The notes under the pieces: generated by a model
What the model was told of the DNA's origin: nothing
The model's database searches: none
Seen by the model: the letters and a program-made list of their open reading frames with translations, nothing else
Part shown: positions 1 through 9,272 of the stretch, piece after piece
How the letters are laid out: each line of letters begins with the position of its first letter
How positions within the stretch are numbered: the stretch's first letter is position 1
Translations under genes and position numbers: made by a program
Origin: Guadua angustifolia
Taxonomy: Eukaryota > Streptophyta > Magnoliopsida > Poales > Poaceae
DNA: 64,000 nt
Direction of reading: 5' to 3'
Assembly (NCBI GenBank): GCA_036346375.1
Contig: CM070520.1
Location: 16,689,791-16,753,790 of the forward strand

Positions 1-220
1 GTCATTTGACCCATAATAACCAACTGGTGTTTAGGCTCATTTGTGTAATCTAAATTAACATACAAAACGTACACACATCTTGACAAAATGAGAACCACTG
101 TAGCTCACAAAATAAGGTACTAAACTGAGCGATGTGCTGCAGCCTTTGCAAAAGTTGTTTTACTTGTTTTCTTCACAGCAATCAACAATTGTAAACTATA
201 CCACACTTTCACTTGTTTTT
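1..220 (+). other. 5' flank of phasiRNA-like unit A
   Basis: No gene is visible. The stretch around 61-95 resembles sequence at 8930-8970 and 38860-38880. The stretch around 200-220 resembles the sequence just upstream of the unit at 33.9 kb. It therefore looks like the left part of repeat unit A, which the copia element beginning at 221 split off. Confidence 0.4.
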
Positions 221-1786
221 TGTGAGATCATGTGATGAAAAATTGGATGAATGGTGAAATTGGTATTGCAAAGTGATTTTGGTTATAGTATGTGTGGTGC
301 TTATGCATGTGCTATGGTGATATGTTTATTATGCTGGTGATAGCATAATGGTTTTGCTTAATGCAATGCACTCGTGTGAGTGGTTGCATGGATTAATCTT
401 GAGTCAAGTCGTGGACTTGTGCTCGGATTCGTTGTTTGTTAATTCATGTGCAGGTGTTGCTCGAGGGCGAACGTGGTCGATGACGGACCAGAACTAGGTT
501 CATGGAGGAACTAAGGTTCGGGACTAGGTTCAGAGAGGAACTGAGGTCCTGGTGGTCGAGGATGTCATGCGGGACGTTCGGGCTAGAGAACATGCACGTG
601 AAGGCTGGTTAGTCACGTATCATGCAGTGATGGGCTGCTCATGCGTGCAAAGAGATGTTTTTGGCTATGTGGGCCAAGTAGAGATAAATATGAACTCTTT
701 CCATGTTGGAAGTAGAGTTGTATTCAATCTCTGTGTTTGTTTTTGGCCATGTTGGGTCAAGTTGAGATAGATACGAACTCTTTCCATGTTGGAAGTGGAG
801 TTGTATTCAATCTCTTTGTGGTTGCTCTATATAAATAGAGGGAGGTGTCCTCTGTTTATTCTTGAGCAAAAATTAGGGTTTGTACTCTTTTGTGTTGGAG
901 TACTGTTAGACAAAAGAAATAAATTATCACTTTTGGGGCGGCGGCGGCCATTTTTCATTGCGGCGTGAGCGACTTCTTCTGGCGTGGCGACTTGTTCCGG
1001 CGTCTTTGCATGCATGTTGTATTGCGGCTGTACTTCCTCGCGTCTGGAGTGCTTCTGGGTGGAGCGTTGTCTCTGCGGCCGGTGACTTAATTATCAAGAC
1101 TAAGTTTCTGCGGCCGGTGCTATTCTACTCCATTGCTTGCACTTGAAGGATGCGCGACTAGTTGTTTCCCTGCTGGCCTGATTGTTGCATGATCCGGGAG
1201 TTTTGGACAATTGCTCTTGCTACAGTAATCTTGTGTTGCTACAGTATATCGCGGATTACTGTTCACACATGATGCGCTATGGTACCGATTCCTGACCCTG
1301 TTTGCCCAATTTCGGTTTAGTAGATTGAATCATTGTCCTTTTTATTCAACAAGTTTAATTTTGATTTGATCCATCTAAAACCTTCTTAGGGCATTAATTT
1401 AGTGTTCCTCAAAGTTTTGTTGGTTAATCTTTTGTAGATTGTGATTAATCACGAAATTAGGGTTTGCTTGATTTTCGTCATATTCTATCTCAGCAAGCTT
1501 GCAGGATTTATAACTTTTGATCCGTAGATCCGATCGACCTGATTCTTATTTTGTTAGATGCGTATTGGAATCTAGTTTCTTCTGTTCAAATTTCAGATCA
1601 ATCCGACAGCTAGATCTCCGGGAATTCACAATTTACCAAACGCATATACTCTGTTTTGTTGAATACGAAGCAATTATTTGAGTCCGAATTAGGGTGAATT
1701 TTTAGTAGATCAAAAATTTGATTTTAGCTTCCGCGCAATCATTCACCACCCCTCTGATTGCTAGTTTAGTTTATATCGATCCTACA
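221..1786 (+). repeat. 5' LTR of copia element 1
   Basis: It begins TGTGAGATC and ends CCTACA. The start is supported by alignment with the LTR of copy 2, which begins TGTAAAATC at 51608. The last 240 bp match 3681-3922. It contains a direct duplication of about 55 bp (roughly 682-742 and 765-816). The LTR is about 1.57 kb. Confidence 0.75.
828..836 (+). promoter_or_regulatory. TATA box in copia LTR
   Basis: TATATAAAT sits in the middle of the LTR, where the U3/R promoter of a copia element is expected. The second family member has TATAAATA at the equivalent place (52178-52185). Confidence 0.5.
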
Positions 1787-1788
1787 AG

Positions 1789-1800
1789 TGGTATCAGAGC
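1789..1800 (+). other. primer-binding site (initiator tRNA-Met)
   Basis: TGGTATCAGAGC begins two bases after the LTR end. It is the standard plant retrotransposon sequence complementary to the 3' end of initiator tRNA-Met. Copy 2 has the same site at 52944-52955. Confidence 0.9.
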
Positions 1801-1844
1801 AAGGTTTTTCTAATTAATCTTAACCGGTGATTAGAACCGTAGCG

Positions 1845-3688
1845 ATGGATAGGTATTCGACAAAACCTTGTGTTTTCGATGGTGTTGATTTTCAGTTCTG
1901 GAAAGCGAAGATGGAGGCGTATATTCAAGCTCAGGGCTTTGCAATCTGGGAGAAGGTATACAAGCCATATCAAGTGCCCGAGAATGATGAAGTCAATGTA
2001 ACCAATCAAGCACATGTTGAGGCAAACAAAGAAAGCGCGAAACTGATCATCCAAGGATTGGGAAGAAGTGACTTTGATCACGTAATCCATCTCAAATCTG
2101 CATATGAGGTATGGAAATCTCTTTGTGATTATCATGAGGGTTCTAACACTTGTCAAAGAGGTTCGTCAAGATATATATAAAAAAGAATACATGCGATTTA
2201 AGATGAAACACGGTGAGTCGCTAGATGATTTCTTTTGCACGCTTTAATAAAATTCTTAGCAATTTGCGTCTTTGTTGGAGTTTGTTTTGATGATGCTGCT
2301 AATGCTAGACAATTGCTTGGTGCATTAGACATGTCAATTTGGGAGATGAAAGTTACATCCATTAGAGAATCAACTGTCATGAGTACACTTACTTTAGATG
2401 TTCTTTTCTCTAAATTAAAAACTCATGAATTGGATGTTCTTACTAGGAAAAATGATCATAAATCAATTGCACTGACCTCTCAATCTAGCATGTCTCATAA
2501 TAATGCTTCTTCAAGCTTTGTTTTGTCCTCTTTGTCTTCACTAACTGATGAGCAGATCGAAGAGTTTCCTAAAGAAGATTTGGCACCACTCTCTTCTCGA
2601 TTTAACAAAGCTTTGCAGAATGTGAGAATGAGAATGAGAGTTGGTGGTGGCCCTCCAAGGTGTTATGAGTGTGGTGACCTCAACCATATTCGATCAAATT
2701 GTCCTAAGCTTGCAGGTAAAGCATCAAGGGAGGAGAAGGACAATGACAGAAGAAAAGAGAAGAAAAAGTTTTCTCCAAGTGATAGAAAGAAAAAGAGCTT
2801 CATCAACAAAAAGGTTGTTCATCGGGTTCTTTCCGCTCTTGAACAAGTTAATTTGAGCGATGTGGATTCGGAGAGCAGCGAGGACGATGCAACTCCAAGC
2901 AAGCATGATTTGACAGGATTGTGTCTCATGGCTAGAAGTGATGAAAGCTTCACCGAGGACGATCATGACAGCGACTTCAATGAGGTAGAACCTTCTTACG
3001 ATGAATTAACTATTGCTGTTGTTCGTCTTGGAAAATTGCTTGACAAACGCGACAAGAAAATTAAGAAACATGATGTTCTTGTGGAATCTTTGAATGCTGA
3101 AATTGCTAGACTTAAATCTTTGATTCCTGATGATGATGCTTGCAAATCATGTGACTTAATTTACAATGAGCTTACTTTGCTTACGAAAGAACATGTTAGC
3201 TTGTTAGAGCAAATTAATACTGAAAAGGAGAAAAATGAGAAACTTGTTAAACATGCTAGTTGTTCTATTGTTGATTTGCATGATTCAACTCCATGTTCTA
3301 AATGCTCCACACTTGAATTGAAGTTAAATGATGCTAATGGTAGAGTTTCTCAAATGACCAATGATTTGCTCACACATAAGGTTCTTTCATGCTCAACTTG
3401 TCGCAAGCAGAAAGGAAAGGTGGACGTTCCATGTAATAACTGTTTAACTCTTTCTCGAAAGGTTGATTACTTGGAAAAATCTTTAGAACGGTTCACTTCA
3501 GGAAAGAAAAATCTAAACATGATTTTGGATCAATCAAAAGTCAGTACTCATCACAAAGGTTTAGGTTTTGATTCTTATGCTCATCATAAATCACATGCTC
3601 CCACTGTTGTTAAGACACTTGAAAGTGGAAAATTTGAAATTGTCAATGAGCCTAAGAAAACTGTTTTTAAATCTGCTGGACCTGATTC
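1845..3688 (+). pseudogene. copia gag polyprotein, frameshifted and 3'-truncated
   Basis: The first ATG of the family-typical start (MDRYSTKPCVFDGV) is at 1845. The first frame carries a UBN2/DUF4219-type gag region (LIIQGLGRSDFDHVIHLKSA) and is lost near 2150. After further frame changes to about 2280, the frame opened at 2235 runs to the LTR. It encodes LDMSIWEMKVTSIRES, a zinc knuckle (C143-x2-C146-x4-H151-x4-C156, CYECGDLNHIRSNC), a lysine-rich basic patch, and several CxxC pairs. The frame then enters the 3' LTR at about 3688 and stops at 3803, so its last residues are LTR translation. In function it would be a nucleocapsid-like protein packaging element RNA. It cannot be functional as it stands. 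Confidence 0.85.
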
Positions 3689-3922
3689 TTTTTTTGTTAG
3701 ATGTGTATTGGAATCTAGTTTCTTCTGTTCAAATTTCAGGTCAATCGTGACTAGATCTCCGGAAATTCACAATTTACGAAACGCATATACTCTGTTTTGT
3801 TGAATCTGAAGCAATTATTTGAGTCCGAATTAGGGTGAATTTTTAGTAGATCAAAAATTTGATTTAGCTTCCGCAATCATTCACCCCCTCTGATTGCTAG
3901 TTTAGTTTATATCGATCCTACA
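3681..3922 (+). repeat. truncated 3' LTR of copia element 1
   Basis: It matches 1538-1786 with a few substitutions and indels and ends CCTACA. The first 1.3 kb of the 3' LTR is missing because the deletion joins gag to this point. Confidence 0.85.
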
Positions 3923-4295
3923 AGTTTTTTTATGCCCAAGTTTGTCTAGAGAGTAAGATATTATCTTTCACACTGTACTGCTACTAAACGAGGCATAATG
4001 CAAGTGGAGGTAAGCACAGAATAGGATAACATAAAACAAGCCACCTTCTAAAAGAGTCATGTTGTGCACGTCATGGTTATTGCAGATTTACACCTTGCAA
4101 GTCCTCAAATCATTGAAGAGGGTCATATCCAATAGAAGAGCACATCCTTACAAGTAGGTGATCATATAGTATATATACACCTCCAAGTTTGCTTGTTCTC
4201 TAGTTGCCAATAATCCTTGACGAAAACGAAAATACTGCAAGATTGACATAGGGAAAATTTCCCACTTGAGTTATTTGCATCCAAATAGAACTGCA

Positions 4296-4317
4296 TAGGC
4301 TTAGGATGTATCGGGAA
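4296..4317 (+). promoter_or_regulatory. miR2118-type target site, unit A
   Basis: The 22-nt site ends GGATGTATCGGGAA. It keeps the TAGG start and GGGAA end expected for miR2118 pairing, but it has extra mismatches (A in the GGG run, T for C in GCATC). If cleaved at the usual position, the phase would start at 4308. Confidence 0.5.
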
Positions 4318-4829
4318 ATTTGATTGGTCAGAGAGAGGCCCAGTGTCAGGCTAAGGTGTGCCGGACTAGTTTGATCCCCATTCTCTCCCTAACTGCAAAG
4401 TCAGACCTCCCGCCAAACTGTGGAAAACAAAGAAAAATGGAAGTTGGAATGGGAATTTTTTTTAAATAATATTATTTTAATTCGAAATTGCGACATTAAT
4501 ACTCGTATTTAAAAAATTGCAGAAATATTATCCGGTCACCAAACCGTTTGGCGATAATAGGGTAGTCGCCATACCAGTTGGCGATAGTAGTCTAATCCCG
4601 CGTGTTGCACCGTTAACCCCGCATTAATGATCGGTTTGAACGGGTCTTTGCTTTGGTCGCCACGCCATTTGGCGACTATTATATAGTCGCCACACTGTTT
4701 GGCGACAACTAATAGTCGCCATGTCGTTTGGCGACAATAAGCAAACAACTTTTCGGCCGAACGGCCGGCTGCGCTCGCTCGCTCGGCTGCGGAGGAAACC
4801 GAAGAAAAAAAGAAGAGCAGCGGCGCTCG

Positions 4830-5040
4830 GGAGATCGGCAGCGAGGGAGAGAGGGAGAGGGAGAGGGAGGGGAAGAGAGAGAGCGCGTGAGGAGAGAGAG
4901 GAGGCGCGGGAGAGAGAGAGAGCGCGGGAGGAGATCGAGAGAGAGGCCGCGCGAGGGAGAGAGGGAGAGGAGCGCTCGGGAGAGGAGGGAGAGAGAGAGA
5001 GAGAGGGAAGGGAGGAAGAAGGAGGAAAAAAAAGAGAAAA
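4830..5040. repeat. GA-rich low-complexity block
   Basis: A nearly pure purine stretch (gggagagaga type) inside the MULE. It resembles the 5' UTR of many plant genes, so it could be captured, but nothing identifies a donor. Confidence 0.6.
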
Positions 5041-5070
5041 GGTAATATTTTTGAAATTTTGTTATTAAAT

Positions 5071-5690
5071 TTTTATAGTGCAAAATAATTTAGATATTTT
5101 GTCATATTGATGCAATATTAGATAGTTTAGATATTAGAAATTTTAGAAATTGATGTTTATACAATATTAGAAATTTTAAATTTTAGAAATATTAGATATT
5201 GATACAATATCGATGTAATATAGCGAGGTTAGATATAGTGCAAAATAATTTGTCATATAGTGCAAAATAATTTGTAATATCTAAAATTTTATAGTGCAAA
5301 ATAATTTAGATATTTTGTCATATTGATGCAATATTAGATAGTTTTGATATTAGAAATTTTAGATATTGATGTTTATGCAATATTAGAAATTTTAAATTTT
5401 AGAAATATTTGATATTGATGCAATATCGATGTAATATAGCGAGTTTAGATATAGTGCAAAATAATTTATCATATAGTGCAAAATAATTTGTAATATCTAA
5501 ATTTTTATAGTGCAAAATAATTTAGATATTTTGTCATATTGATGCAATATTAGATAGTTTTGATATTAGAAATTTTAGATATTGATGTTTATGCAATATT
5601 AGAAATTTTAAATTTTAGAAATATTTGATATTGATGCAATATCGATGTAATATAGCGAGTTTAGAAATTTTAGATATCGATGTAATATAG
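5071..5690. repeat. 216-bp tandem repeat, about 2.9 copies
   Basis: AT-rich units start at ttttatagtg at 5071, 5287 and 5503, an exact 216-bp period. Each contains several copies of gcaaaataattt and aatattagata sub-motifs. It lies entirely within the MULE. Confidence 0.85.
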
Positions 5691-5704
5691 CGAGTTTAGA
5701 AATT

Positions 5705-6025
5705 TTAAATATTGATGCAATATAGCGATTTTAGATTGTTCATAGGAAATGCTTGTCCCGCGGGCCTACGAAAACCCCTAAGTGGCCACGATTTCTGTGG
5801 TTTCATGGCCGTGAGTGCCTTTTCCGATTTTCGCAACTTCCTGTCGGGGCAACGTCTGGCTATCTCGCCCATACGTAAGTAGTAGCACACGTTGCGTAGG
5901 TCGCTCTTGATTTTTCTCGTATTTTTTGGACTGGATCCGGCCTGTCCCGCGGGGTTGCGAAAACCCTTAAGTGGCCACGATTTCCATTGTTTCGTGGCCG
6001 CGAGTGATTTGAGTCGCAATTCCAA
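5705..6025 (-). other. duplicated segment with weak zinc-knuckle-like ORF
   Basis: An open frame of 106 codons on the minus strand contains VCYYLRMGEIARRCPDRK, which resembles a degraded gag CCHC knuckle with the second Cys and the His missing. The plus-strand segments 5752-5822 and 5941-6007 are two copies of one sequence. It could be a captured retroelement gag piece. The evidence is weak. Confidence 0.25.
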
Positions 6026-6950
6026 TCCGCGACAGAACTGCGACTATTGAGACAAAGAGGTATGTCAATTTGGAATTGCGACTATAGGGTATTTCTGTAA
6101 TTTTTTAAATATGAGTACTTAGGCCAGAATACTAGCCGCATACTAAACACTATTACTTAGGCCGGAGTACTAGTCCGATATTATCGCCACACTGCTCGGC
6201 GACTACTAGTAGTCGCCACACCGCTCGGCGACTACTAGTAGTCGTTAAACCGTTTGGCGACTATAATAGTCGCCGAAGCGGTGTGGCGACCACTTCTCGA
6301 CTCGCCACAACCGATCGTCACGGTTCAAAATGCGGATTAGGATATTGTCGCCAAACCGTTTGGCGACTACCTTATTATCGCCAAACGGTTTGGCGACTAC
6401 ACTATTATCGCCAAACGGTTTGGCGACCAGATATTATTTCTGCAATTTTTTAAATACGAGTATTAATGTCGCAATTTCGAATTAAAATAATATTATTATA
6501 AAAAAATTCTTGGAATGGTCATTGCCATCACTATCTATAACAAAACAGTTTGTTCACTGTAAGTGATCATTTCTCATTTGTTATGTTCTTTAGTTTTCAC
6601 ACATTTGCACAAGATCTCTTTGTTCTGTGAATTGGTTTTGCTAATATATGTAACAGCAAAGCTCTAATTTGCAACTATTTCTTTGTTGCTTGGCACCGAA
6701 ATTAAGAAAAGTACCAAATATTACATGTCCATGTTTTGTCTCCATTTTTTGCTCGTTAATTTGTACATTGGTGGATGCATTGCTGCATCTGCGACAAGCA
6801 TTCAATAAAAGTCCCAAGTGCCAACAGCCACAAGTGCTGTTCAGCTCTGGATCACAGTCCAATAAGAACTAGTAAAGAAGCCAGGCTCTGAACTTAAGAC
6901 AGCCTGGAAGGCACCTGACTGGCTGACTGACGAAAGACTTGCCATTGCAC

Positions 6951-7640
6951 TGTAGAATCGGATGGCGTCAATCAGAGGGGGGTGAATGATTGCGCGGAAG
7001 CTAAAATCTTATTCTTAAACTTTTTGAAACACCCCAATTCAAACTCAAATTGCTTGAAGACCGGTTCACGAAGTTGGGAGACCAGTTTAGAAGTCTGGGC
7101 GACCAGTAGAGCACTTGGACGACCAGTAGAATACTTGGGCGACCAGTTTGAGCACCTGGGCGACCAGTAGGACACTTGGGCGAGCAGGTTGGGCACTTGG
7201 GTGACCAGAAAAGCACTTGGGCGAGCAGGTTGGGCGAGCAGGCGAGCAGGTTGGGCGACCACGTTATCAATCGGGCGACCAGTTCAGAAAAACTGAAATT
7301 CCTAGAGATCCAACCGTTGGATTAATGTAAAATTTTAACTGTAGAAACTAGACTCAATTCTGCAGCTAACACAAAAAGAAACAGGTCAATCGGATCTACG
7401 GATCTAAAGTTATGTCCTTTGCAAGATGACTGAATCCGGGCGACCACGCGAACAGTCGGGCGAGCAGGACATCAATCTGGGCGACCACAAATTACAGAAG
7501 ATCTAACCGTTGGATTGATGTGAAATTTTAACTGTAGAAACTAGATTCAATTACGAATCAAACCCAACAAGAATCAATTCGATCAGATCTACGGATCAAA
7601 AGATATTACCTTTGCAAGATGATACCTTTGCAAAGAACCG
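6951..7640 (-). mobile_element. Reversed copia-family LTR fragment
   Basis: On the minus strand it ends with the LTR terminus of the 221-3922 family: TGTAGAATCG at 6951 and the complement of the ...cacccctctgattg end at 6967-6990. Two blocks (7283-7440 and 7495-7640) match the LTR segment equivalent to 1500-1615, so part of the LTR is duplicated here. A 21-bp-type minisatellite lies between. The distal LTR end was not found. The insertion is at the 3' end of unit A. Confidence 0.7.
7075..7275. repeat. GGGCGACCAG minisatellite
   Basis: About ten irregular units of roughly 20-21 bp (gcacttgggcgaccagtag and variants, some with gcgagcaggtt). It continues sparsely around 7430-7490. Open frames across it on both strands are repeat artefacts. 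Confidence 0.8.
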
Positions 7641-7904
7641 AACTCCGTGATGAACTTCGTGACTGCTGTGATGAACAAAACTTCAAGCGATTGATCAACT
7701 ATATCGAAGCCAAGAGCATAATTTCAATTTACCTGTTCAAATTATATTGACCACAGATACTTACCCCACAACCACAAGGGGTCCCATGGCGGGCTAAATA
7801 GGCTAGTTCGCCGCCTCTGGATCCCTGGCTACCAGCCAACCATATGTTGATTTTTTTCTCGTTTTATGGTATGGTAAAACAACAACAACAATATTAAGCA
7901 AGTA

Positions 7905-8137
7905 CTCCCTCCGTGTTGGTCACAAATACATGTCATTTTGGATATCAACAAGAGGTTCTCGAAACACAAATTTGATCACTAATTTATATTGTAACATATT
8001 TATAAAACCTATATTATGAAAGTGTTTTATAATTTTTATATATCCGATCTAAATATTTTAAAAGATATTGATAGTTAATGTTTCAAAAGATTGACTATAC
8101 ATAAGCCAAGATGACATGTATTTGAGACCGAAAGGAG
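7905..8137. mobile_element. Stowaway-type MITE
   Basis: The ends are CTCCCTCCGT... and ...ACCGAAAGGAG, flanked by TA on both sides (7903-7904, 8138-8139). It is 233 bp, AT-rich and non-coding, typical of grass Tc1/Mariner-derived MITEs. Confidence 0.85.
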
Positions 8138-8139
8138 TA

Positions 8140-8953
8140 CTACATTGTTGCCTTGATATATTGATCAGATGAGCAAAAGATAGCAAGTAGGATAGACAGA
8201 TTGGCACCAAGAAATGTTGCATCATGGCCTGCAGCACAGCAGTCGGATCTTACTAGATGGACGGCACTGATTAGAGCTTCTCATTGAATAATTGTTGCCA
8301 TGAAGGATAGTACAATTCTACAATTCTACAAGCATATATACGACTATGCAAGGTAAGGCACTGTTTGCACAAAAGGTAGCTGCAGCCTTGTCAGTATCCA
8401 ATTAATGAACACAGACAAACAGTTGCCTCACTGCATACAATTTCGCATGTCTTGATTGGCCGAACGGCGAAGCCTTAATGCCTGCCTCATGCAGTCCAAG
8501 GGCGGTGCGGTGCGTACGTGTTGCTACTGAAGAAGATCCACGGCTCGCCGCCGCCGACCGCACGCTGGAAAGGGAGATCTAGGCGTTGCAGCCTTGCATG
8601 CGCCGGCGAAGATGAGCCTCGATCTACCGGCGCTTACTACTGCCTTTGAAACCCAACCCTGCAGGATGAGCACCAGATGTGGCAGAGCTCAGCATGGCGG
8701 CAAACCGGCCGACGGACTGCCCAGAGATGCTGGCCGGAGCGCTTCGAGCGTGATGGGTGCTTCTCCATTGGGTACCGTACGTCTCAGCTACGCCGAGAAT
8801 GGGGTGAGCACTTCGCTAGTGATGCACCTAAGCTTTACCTGTTCAGAGTTGTTGACAGTAAGTTCAGAGTCTCGCCTTAATTTAGGTATGGAGAGTGTCA
8901 GAGTGAACAGGATCATGATGCGATCTGAGTTAACATGCAAAACATATATACAC
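8140..8953. other. No recognised gene
   Basis: A GC-richer stretch at 8500-8860 has short open frames on the plus strand (for example 8594-8983), but none resembles a known family. The end (8930-8953) resembles 61-90 and 38860-38880, so it belongs to the repeat-unit backbone. Confidence 0.4.
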
Positions 8954-9272
8954 ACATTTGTGCCAAAATGTTACAAGGTATGATTCTCTGGTATTTGATG
9001 ATTCGATCCAGCGATCTGAGGAGATAGAGATTGAGGAGTTTTTCGGTCAGTTATGGGCCATACCCCTTTCGTCTGAAAGTTCTAGGGTTTCTTCTAGTCC
9101 TGATGCGATTTTTTGGGTCCGGAAAGAGCTGGTCCAATCCAAAAATTTCCTCCTGAGTGATTGTTTCCCTGTGAGGAGATCCGATCGATTTGATTCTGCC
9201 CCAACTCGGATCAGCTTCTCGAAGGATCTGTGTTCGCTGAATCTGAAGAGGAGTTTTGCGGAGGTGGTGAAG

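Larger units (their letters stand above)
221..3922 (+). mobile_element. Ty1-copia LTR retrotransposon, internally deleted
   Basis: A 5' LTR (221-1786) is followed by a primer-binding site, a gag region, and then directly by the last 242 bp of the 3' LTR (3681-3922). Protease, integrase, reverse transcriptase and RNase H are all absent. The join lies at a 10-bp microhomology, cctgattctt, found in gag at 3681 and in the LTR at 1538. The element is therefore a non-autonomous deletion derivative. A second family member is at 51608-55735 and a reversed LTR piece starts at 6951. No clean 5-bp target duplication was found (left flank ttttt, right flank agttt). Confidence 0.85.
4453..6509. mobile_element. 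Non-autonomous Mutator-like element (MULE), 2057 bp
   Basis: It is flanked by a perfect 9-bp target duplication, ttggaatgg (4444-4452 and 6510-6518), the size typical of MULEs. The terminal inverted repeats begin GAATTTTTTT. They are nearly identical for about 88 bp, and related arms continue to about 280 bp. The arms contain repeated near-palindromes of the form GTCGCCAAACNGTTTGGCGAC. Inside lie a GA-rich block, three 216-bp tandem repeats, and a duplicated segment with a weak zinc-knuckle-like ORF. No transposase is present. Confidence 0.92.
4170..6950 (+). ncRNA. candidate 21-PHAS precursor, unit A (split by MULE)
   Basis: A TATA box (TATATATA, 4170-4177) is followed at 4296-4317 by a miR2118-type site, and then by a donor-like GTAAGT at 6559-6564 on the far side of a MULE insertion. 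Downstream sequence at 6640-6950 matches unit F at 34650-34930, including the stretch around gaagccagg and gacgaaagact. No open reading frame is conserved between units, so a non-coding precursor fits better than a lost protein gene. With a 2-kb MULE between site and donor, this copy may no longer work. Assignment rests on target-site complementarity and unit homology. Phasing cannot be seen in DNA. Confidence 0.5.

Noticed and set aside
1794..2156. 120-codon minus-strand ORF
   Set aside because: Antisense shadow of the copia gag start.
4721..5083. Long Arg/Glu-rich and Ser/Leu-rich open frames on both strands
   Set aside because: Translation of GA-rich low-complexity DNA in the MULE. No start context or homologue.
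6180..6430. Regularly spaced palindromic repeats resembling a CRISPR array
   Set aside because: They are the subterminal palindromes of the MULE arms. There are no unique spacers, and the genome is eukaryotic.
6972..7270. Open frames with repeated W-S-P or L-G-D-Q phrases
   Set aside because: They read through the gcgaccag minisatellite in a reversed LTR.
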